Under the pieces are notes generated by a model that had not been told where the DNA came from, made no database searches, and saw only the letters and a list, made by a program, of their open reading frames with translations. From Erwinia tasmaniensis Et1/99 (GTDB lineage Bacteria > Pseudomonadota > Gammaproteobacteria > Enterobacterales > Enterobacteriaceae), in the NCBI RefSeq assembly GCF_000026185.1, contig NC_010694.1, positions 2,666,001 through 2,730,000 on the forward strand: a stretch of DNA of 64,000 nucleotides, in the 5' to 3' direction. Shown piece by piece: positions 59,790 to 64,000 of this stretch. Position 1 is the first letter of the stretch. Each line of letters opens with the position of its first letter. The position numbers and the translations under genes are program-made.

Positions 59790-60929
59790 TTATAAATAGC
59801 TTTTCTTAGCTTCTTCGATCTCTGCGTTGCAGGCGCCTATGTTATTGAAGTCGTACTGTAGGAAAATATAGACCTCACTTGGGCCCTTGGCCCTTGCTTC
59901 CATAAATACAGATTTGAGGTTGTTTTTAAAAGGTGCTGTAGGCGCCGCTTTCCATCGAGTAGAGAGGAAGCGCTCATTTTTGTTCAGCCCCATCATCCAG
60001 TCTTGAGGTTCTTTCCAGATTGAGCCCGAAAGTAAAAAGTCGGTGTTTTCAGGCTTACCATAGATTGAAGACAGAGAATCTGAGAGCTCATTGTATTTTG
60101 ATCGAAGAGCGAGACCATGGCTGTCTGTATCAATTCTTTTACCCAACGCTTTAATTTCACAAAGGCCAGATTTAGGAGAAATCATTAGGCCATAAACTTC
60201 AAATTCAGCGTTTTTTTTCGGGAGCGATTGTGACATGTAAAGGTTCGGTACGTTTTCAACAGGCTTAAGCTCTTCACCAGTCATATCTTCGATATTCTTT
60301 TTTGTTAAGCCTGACTCAAGGCCGAATGGCCCCTCACCCGGTGGGAGTAATGGTCGAGTGTTGCTAGCCTGCGCTGACTTCTCATTTTGCTTTGCTTCCG
60401 CAAAGTTGCCTTGCTTTAAATCAGACGGCACTGCGTTAGCAAGTCCATACTTGGCCGACAAATAGCGTTGTTGAAGCATCGCCAACGTTTGCTCCTGAGT
60501 TGCGATTGCCGCCAGTTTCATCGCAAGAACCAAGCCTCCGCTGTATTGATTAGCTTCTGCTTTGGCCTGAGAGATCTGAGCATTTAACGAATCCATTTCT
60601 CTCTTAATTGCCTCAGATGTCGCCTCATCAGGCTTTGCCCCCGGGACATCCATGGTGATCTTTGCGCCTGACTCAATAGCATCAATCCGCTGCTTAATTA
60701 GTGCTTGGTTAGTCTTGAGAATTTCAACTCTGGCGCTTATAAGAGTCTTTACCAACCCGCCAGAGTAGTTCTGATTGGTCACATTTGCAGACGAAATCTC
60801 ACTTTCTGTTTGTGATAACTCCGCCTTCAGTTGATCCACTTTTTGTTTATCTTCAGAAGAAAGCTCCTTTGGCCCACACCCTGTCAAAAGAAATACAGAT
60901 ACAAAACATGCCAAAATAGTCTTTTTCAT
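59790..60929 (-). CDS. Coiled-coil lipoprotein with internal duplication
   Basis: 379 residues. Signal with lipobox LLTGC (Cys18). Residues about 25-160 are a coiled coil containing two copies of a segment built on YSGGLV...A...Q..L..QR (about 55-83 and 128-155). The C-terminal 180 residues form a globular domain (GLMISPKSGLCEIKALGK). It resembles proteins in mobile islands; function unknown. Just after a shorter lipoprotein gene on the same strand. Confidence 0.75.
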   Translation of the reverse strand: MKKTILACFVSVFLLTGCGPKELSSEDKQKVDQLKAELSQTESEISSANVTNQNYSGGLVKTLISARVEILKTNQALIKQRIDAIESGAKITMDVPGAKPDEATSEAIKREMDSLNAQISQAKAEANQYSGGLVLAMKLAAIATQEQTLAMLQQRYLSAKYGLANAVPSDLKQGNFAEAKQNEKSAQASNTRPLLPPGEGPFGLESGLTKKNIEDMTGEELKPVENVPNLYMSQSLPKKNAEFEVYGLMISPKSGLCEIKALGKRIDTDSHGLALRSKYNELSDSLSSIYGKPENTDFLLSGSIWKEPQDWMMGLNKNERFLSTRWKAAPTAPFKNNLKSVFMEARAKGPSEVYIFLQYDFNNIGACNAEIEEAKKSYL

Positions 60930-60972
60930 TTCCTTGCCTCATAGCAAAAAACCACTCAAAGGTGGCTATCTT

Positions 60973-61329
60973 TTAACTCGCGTTTTCACAACCAGACTGG
61001 CTACGGTCAATGATCTCGGTGCCTTCAATAATGAAGCCAAACTTTCCGAATAGGAAAGAGTGGTTGAATTGAGTCACTACAACATCGGAGAGTGCGACTG
61101 AACAGCGATTCTTCTCGATTGCTCTGTCTATAGCTGTTTTAACGTTGGGAATGCCAAGAGGGAAGAGCACTACTGGTGCAGAGTCCTCTGCTTTAACACG
61201 CGCCCCTTTAACGAAATTATTAGAGTTCAGATTATAGTTTTTGGTGCTTGCTACGGTCAAATCTGCCACACGTGAACTACATCCTGCTAGCAACATGACT
61301 ACCGCGGCCAATGCCACTGACTTATTCAT
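60973..61329 (-). CDS. Small lipoprotein
   Basis: 118 residues from ATG at 61329 (AAGGAAA upstream; frame opens to 61380). Lipobox LLAGC (Cys16), then a mature domain with paired Cys (RCSVAL; SGCENAS) and a VVLFPLGIPNVKTAIDRAI segment seen in TRL-like/bacteriocin-related lipoproteins. 43 nt before the coiled-coil lipoprotein; likely an operon. Confidence 0.75.
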   Translation of the reverse strand: MNKSVALAAVVMLLAGCSSRVADLTVASTKNYNLNSNNFVKGARVKAEDSAPVVLFPLGIPNVKTAIDRAIEKNRCSVALSDVVVTQFNHSFLFGKFGFIIEGTEIIDRSQSGCENAS

Positions 61330-61389
61330 ATTTTTTCCTTCGATTACAATCGGAAACATCCTATCAATAATTTTTAACATTGCAATTAT

Positions 61390-61440
61390 TGTATTTCGTG
61401 CTGTTTGGCGGCTTTGATTTCGGTGGCGGTGAGCTTCGTT
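61390..61440 (-). pseudogene. N-terminal scrap of a P4-type integrase
   Basis: Minus strand reads TKLTATEIKAAKQHEIQ then stop, the typical beginning of P4-like tyrosine recombinases (LTxTEIKAAKP). No start codon in frame and nothing downstream. It lies just after the 25-bp repeat at 61454. Confidence 0.6.
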
Positions 61441-61453
61441 TGGGAGGTCTCGC

Positions 61454-61478
61454 TTTCATTGAACCTGCTAATGCCCCC
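61454..61478. repeat. 25-bp direct repeat, copy 1
   Basis: TTTCATTGAACCTGC-type sequence ending AATGCCCCC; 22 of 25 positions match copy 2 at 62243-62267. Each copy stands immediately upstream of an integrase start region. Confidence 0.7.
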
Positions 61479-61685
61479 AAGATGGGTGTAGCTTTCAATA
61501 GAAATTAGTAAACGTTACGATAATCCTGAGTCCAGTGAGCATGAGAAAATGAGTAGCGATTTGAGTGATTTACTACCCGAATCGTTATCTAAGTGCCTTT
61601 GAAACTCACCCAGATCATTTACTGAAAGATGAGGAAATGTTTTTGTTTTGGTACTTTCAGAACACCTACCAGATCTGATACTGGA

Positions 61686-62229
61686 TTACGCTCCGCCAGA
61701 AATGACTGCATAACTGAAGATTTGACGACATGCTTGGCGAGTTTTCTTCAGCTTATCGAGAACACCACGATCTTCCAACTTAGGAAGAACATCGGGCATC
61801 TCTTTTAAATTTATTGCAGAAATAGGTCTTTTACCTATGTGTGGGCAAACATCCTTTTTAAGGTATTCCAGCATGTCATCTGCATAACCTTTTGACCGGG
61901 AGGTTTCTTATATTCATGGCAATCAGTTCAAAACTGTTACTGACAGCCATAATCTTCGCGGCCTTTATATCCTGTTTCTGCTGGCTTGGGTCACCACCTT
62001 CTGACAAGAGTTTCTTAGCTTCAGATCATTTAATCCTTGCTTCAGCGAAGGTAAACAATGGATAGGTGCCAAAGACTACCTGTTTTTCTCTACCTGCAAT
62101 CCGACACTTAATCCACCAACCTATTGTTTCATCTGGAAAAATCTCAAGACATATCCCACCACCATCGGCAAGCTTGTATGATTTTTCCTTAGGCTTAGCA
62201 GAGTCAATTTGTCGAGCTGTCAACTTCAT
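61686..62229 (-). pseudogene. Truncated P4-type tyrosine integrase
   Basis: N-terminal DUF4102 domain is intact (MKLTARQIDSAKPKEKSYKL, ADGGGICLEI, FGTYPLFTFAEARIK), then an in-frame TGA, followed by the continuation SEAKKLLSEGGDPSQQKQ, a frameshift, then YLKKDVCPHIGKRPISAINL and RQACRQIFSYAVISGGA, stop. The catalytic C-terminal domain (R-H-R-Y) is missing. Marks the edge of an old integrative element. Confidence 0.85.
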
Positions 62230-62242
62230 ATGGGGGCATCCA

Positions 62243-62267
62243 TTTCATTGAACCTAGCAATGCCCCC
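62243..62267. repeat. 25-bp direct repeat, copy 2
   Basis: TTTCATTGAACCTAGC-type sequence ending AATGCCCCC, 14 nt upstream of the integrase ATG. Partner of 61454-61478, 789 bp apart. Confidence 0.7.
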
Positions 62268-62630
62268 TATCCTCCCCCCCCCCAATCGGAACAAGAACGC
62301 AATAGGTGACCTTGGACCAGGCTGGACCACAGAGAAGTGTTATATTCTGATTTGAAAGGGAAAAGTAGACTAGAAAGGATGTTACTAGAAGAAAAATTGG
62401 TACCCTACAGGATTCAATAATAACAATTAAACCACTGATTTATATACAATAAAAAATTTACATATTTATCACATACCCCCATATGTACCCCCAAATGTTT
62501 TCGTGTCACGCTCTTTAGTACGTTTTTTGTTCTTATTATCATAGTTCCACGATAAGGCAGATCCCTACCCTGACCTAACCCTGATTCTACCCGCCTGTTT
62601 CTTATTGTATGATAGATGCCTCATACATTA
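62268..62630. other. Integrase upstream region with poly-C and ACCCCC motifs
   Basis: Contains a C9-type run (62273-62281) and paired TACCCCC words (62474-62491), a feature common upstream of P4-type integrases in attachment/regulatory regions. No gene. Confidence 0.4.
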
Positions 62631-62646
62631 AGGAATGCCGCCAGCC

Positions 62647-63021
62647 ATGAGAATGACAGCGCGTAAAAAAGAGATATTGAGCTACTACCAGCCGGATAAC
62701 CTCGAATGGGTGACGGGTGAGATTGGGCCGCCGCCGTTTGACGTGTCCGGGCTGGCCTATCTGGTTTGCGGGCTGGACTCCTTCGATACCCGGCACCATC
62801 TGGAATCTACCCGGCGCACGCTTGAAACGATGGTGAAAGATGGCCTGTTAGAGAAGGTCACCAGCTTTGAGCGCAGACAGGACACGACACAAAGCGGTGA
62901 CGGTAAAGGTATCTGGTGTAACTGCTCCCGGTATGGCCTGCCCGGTTCCTGTCTGGTAGTACGCGATGAAGGCGGCAAGGTTGAGGCTATAGACGGGGAA
63001 GCGGTGCGGATTGATAACTAA
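62647..63021 (+). CDS. Hypothetical mobile-element protein, 124 residues
   Basis: Start uncertain: ATG at 62635 has no spacer from AGGA, ATG at 62647 has 12 nt and another at 62653 has 18. The first two thirds look like a winged helix (TRRTLETMVKDGLLEKVTSFERR) with two Cys in WCNCSRYGLPGSC. Probably a small regulator of a plasmid- or phage-derived element. The GC-rich sequence from here on differs from the AT-rich region before. Confidence 0.5.
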   Translation: MRMTARKKEILSYYQPDNLEWVTGEIGPPPFDVSGLAYLVCGLDSFDTRHHLESTRRTLETMVKDGLLEKVTSFERRQDTTQSGDGKGIWCNCSRYGLPGSCLVVRDEGGKVEAIDGEAVRIDN

Positions 63022-63086
63022 CCGCCTGTCTTACGTTGTCTTACGATGGTAAAATAGCCGTTTAACCCTTACCGCTGGTGGTTGTA

Positions 63087-63518
63087 GTGAATAAATCCCT
63101 GTCTGTTACCTTTCGTGTTCCTGCTGAACTGGCTAATGCCTTCACCTCTGCGGTCAGTGAGTCCGGTTCTGATAAAACCGCCTGGCTGATTGACGCCGTT
63201 CGCCACAAGCTGAACCAGCCGGACAGTAACGCCGATAGCCGTTTGCTGGCACTGGTGGAACGCATGGAAATAGCAGCGGCTGCGCTGGCAGTGGGTAAGC
63301 AGGGCATCCCGCCGCGCCCGTACAATGAGGCTGCGGCGATCCAAGTTGTTGCCGCCACTATCCGGGAAGGCTTCGACAACGGGCGTATCATTGCTGAACG
63401 GCTTAACGAGGCTGGATATCAGACTAAGGCGGGTAAGGCGTGGGATAAGGACATTTACAGCGCGTGGAAGCGTCAGGGCGGTAATTTATCCCGGATATCA
63501 GCGGCGCTAATTGCCTGA
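63087..63518 (+). CDS. Hypothetical mobile-element protein with RHH-like start and recombinase-like tail
   Basis: 143 residues from GTG at 63087 (GTGG upstream); another GTG three codons earlier. The N-terminus SLSVTFRVPAELANAFTSAV resembles ribbon-helix-helix or mobilisation-type proteins. The C-terminal part (IIAERLNEAGYQTKAGKAWDKDIYSAWK) resembles the helix-turn-helix tail found in resolvase-like proteins. Function unknown. Confidence 0.5.
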   Translation: MNKSLSVTFRVPAELANAFTSAVSESGSDKTAWLIDAVRHKLNQPDSNADSRLLALVERMEIAAAALAVGKQGIPPRPYNEAAAIQVVAATIREGFDNGRIIAERLNEAGYQTKAGKAWDKDIYSAWKRQGGNLSRISAALIA

Positions 63519-63596
63519 ATACTGACCGCGCCCCGTACTTGTCGCAAAACTATAAAACCGGGGATCCCCGGTATTAACATGCGGGATGTTTCCGTA

Positions 63597-63785
63597 TCAC
63601 CTGCGCGGCGCTGGCTTCTTCCACTGGTAGGCCGGGGCGCTCATTCTCTGGTGATGTCGCTCACTCGCCGCCAGTGCGTTTCTGATACCGTTCCTCACGG
63701 TGTAAAGGGTGTACCTGTCCAGCGGTTCCCCGCTCTGACGTGCCATCTGTAATACGGCTAACTCAAGCGTCTGGCGGTCTGTCAT
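63597..63785 (-). CDS. Hypothetical small protein, 62 residues
   Basis: ATG preceded by AGGGT with about 5 nt spacing. Basic C-terminus (YQWKKPAPRR), helical. Opposed to the previous gene; likely from the same mobile element. Confidence 0.4.
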   Translation of the reverse strand: MTDRQTLELAVLQMARQSGEPLDRYTLYTVRNGIRNALAASERHHQRMSAPAYQWKKPAPRR

Positions 63786-64000
63786 GGGGTTACCCTTCGC
63801 TGTAGGTTATTTGCAGTAATCTGTTGATATGTAGTGCGCGATATAACCTTTCCACTCCCAAAAAAGGTTTCTAACCTGCGGCTGTGCGAAAAAAGGTAAG
63901 GCGGCGGTACTGACGGCGGGAAGCCCTGAACGTTTAACCTGCCCCCGCCGCGCCTGTCCTGCGCTCAACCGCCCCCATTATCTTATCCACTACCGGACTG

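Overview
The window reads as chromosomal DNA of a plant-associated or environmental enterobacterium, most likely Erwiniaceae (Erwinia/Pantoea). The basis is close resemblance to enterobacterial CspE, PagP, ArnBCADTEF, FetAB, OsmC, YohP and YncD/PqqU, together with a CioAB-type oxidase and many decayed genes. This placement is inferred from remembered protein sequences; no search was run.

Layout. (1) 0-3 kb: nitrilase-family amidase (ybeM type), a tiny membrane ORF, cspE, pagP with a readable PhoP box, a small zinc-ribbon protein and the 27-residue membrane protein YohP. (2) 3.1-9.3 kb: a complete four-carbon acid-sugar (L-threonate-type) catabolic operon, ltnD-otnK-otnC-otnI-gntP family permease, divergent from its DeoR-type regulator. 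(3) 9.5-16.4 kb: two unknown proteins, cioAB (bd-type quinol oxidase), a CsbD-like stress protein and the FetAB iron exporter. (4) 16.4-23.8 kb: the full arnBCADTEF operon (4-amino-arabinose addition to lipid A) with a good PmrA/BasR box. Together with pagP this gives two PhoPQ/PmrAB-type lipid A modification loci 14 kb apart. (5) 24.3-31.2 kb: an FMN-binding-like protein, membrane glucose dehydrogenase gcd, and beside it the PQQ uptake receptor pqqU (yncD), so an enzyme and the importer of its cofactor sit together; then a lipoprotein and an SDR dehydrogenase. (6) 31.2-32.7 kb: a decayed internalin-like leucine-rich-repeat gene. (7) 32.7-38.8 kb: homocysteine S-methyltransferase plus a peptide/nickel-type ABC importer with a Tat-signal binding protein, preceded by tandem MetJ-like boxes. 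(8) 38.8-42.7 kb: small envelope and stress genes (coiled-coil membrane protein, RcnB-like, OsmC, small membrane protein, a YmcF/YnfQ-like zinc ribbon that appears to need an ATT start), tRNA-Gly(CCC) and small unknowns.

(9) 43.3-58.5 kb is accessory. It holds a Bcr/CflA transporter, a secreted alpha/beta hydrolase, three aldo/keto reductases and a LysR regulator. Its main feature is a tightly packed eight-gene operon (57.3 to 51.4 kb, minus strand) with an AfsA-type hotdog protein, a HAD phosphatase, a 4-oxalocrotonate-type tautomerase, a carboxymuconolactone-decarboxylase-like protein, a thiolase, an MFS exporter and two unfamiliar proteins, all divergent from a second LysR regulator. AfsA is the gamma-butyrolactone (A-factor) synthase family of Streptomyces. 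An AfsA/phosphatase/thiolase/exporter operon under a LysR regulator in an enterobacterium looks like an uncharacterised small-molecule, possibly signal, pathway and is the most interesting item here.

(10) 58.5-64 kb is a graveyard and mobile edge: an IS3-family remnant, two lipoprotein genes, two tandem P4-type integrase remnants each preceded by the same 25-bp sequence, and three small ORFs typical of mobile elements.
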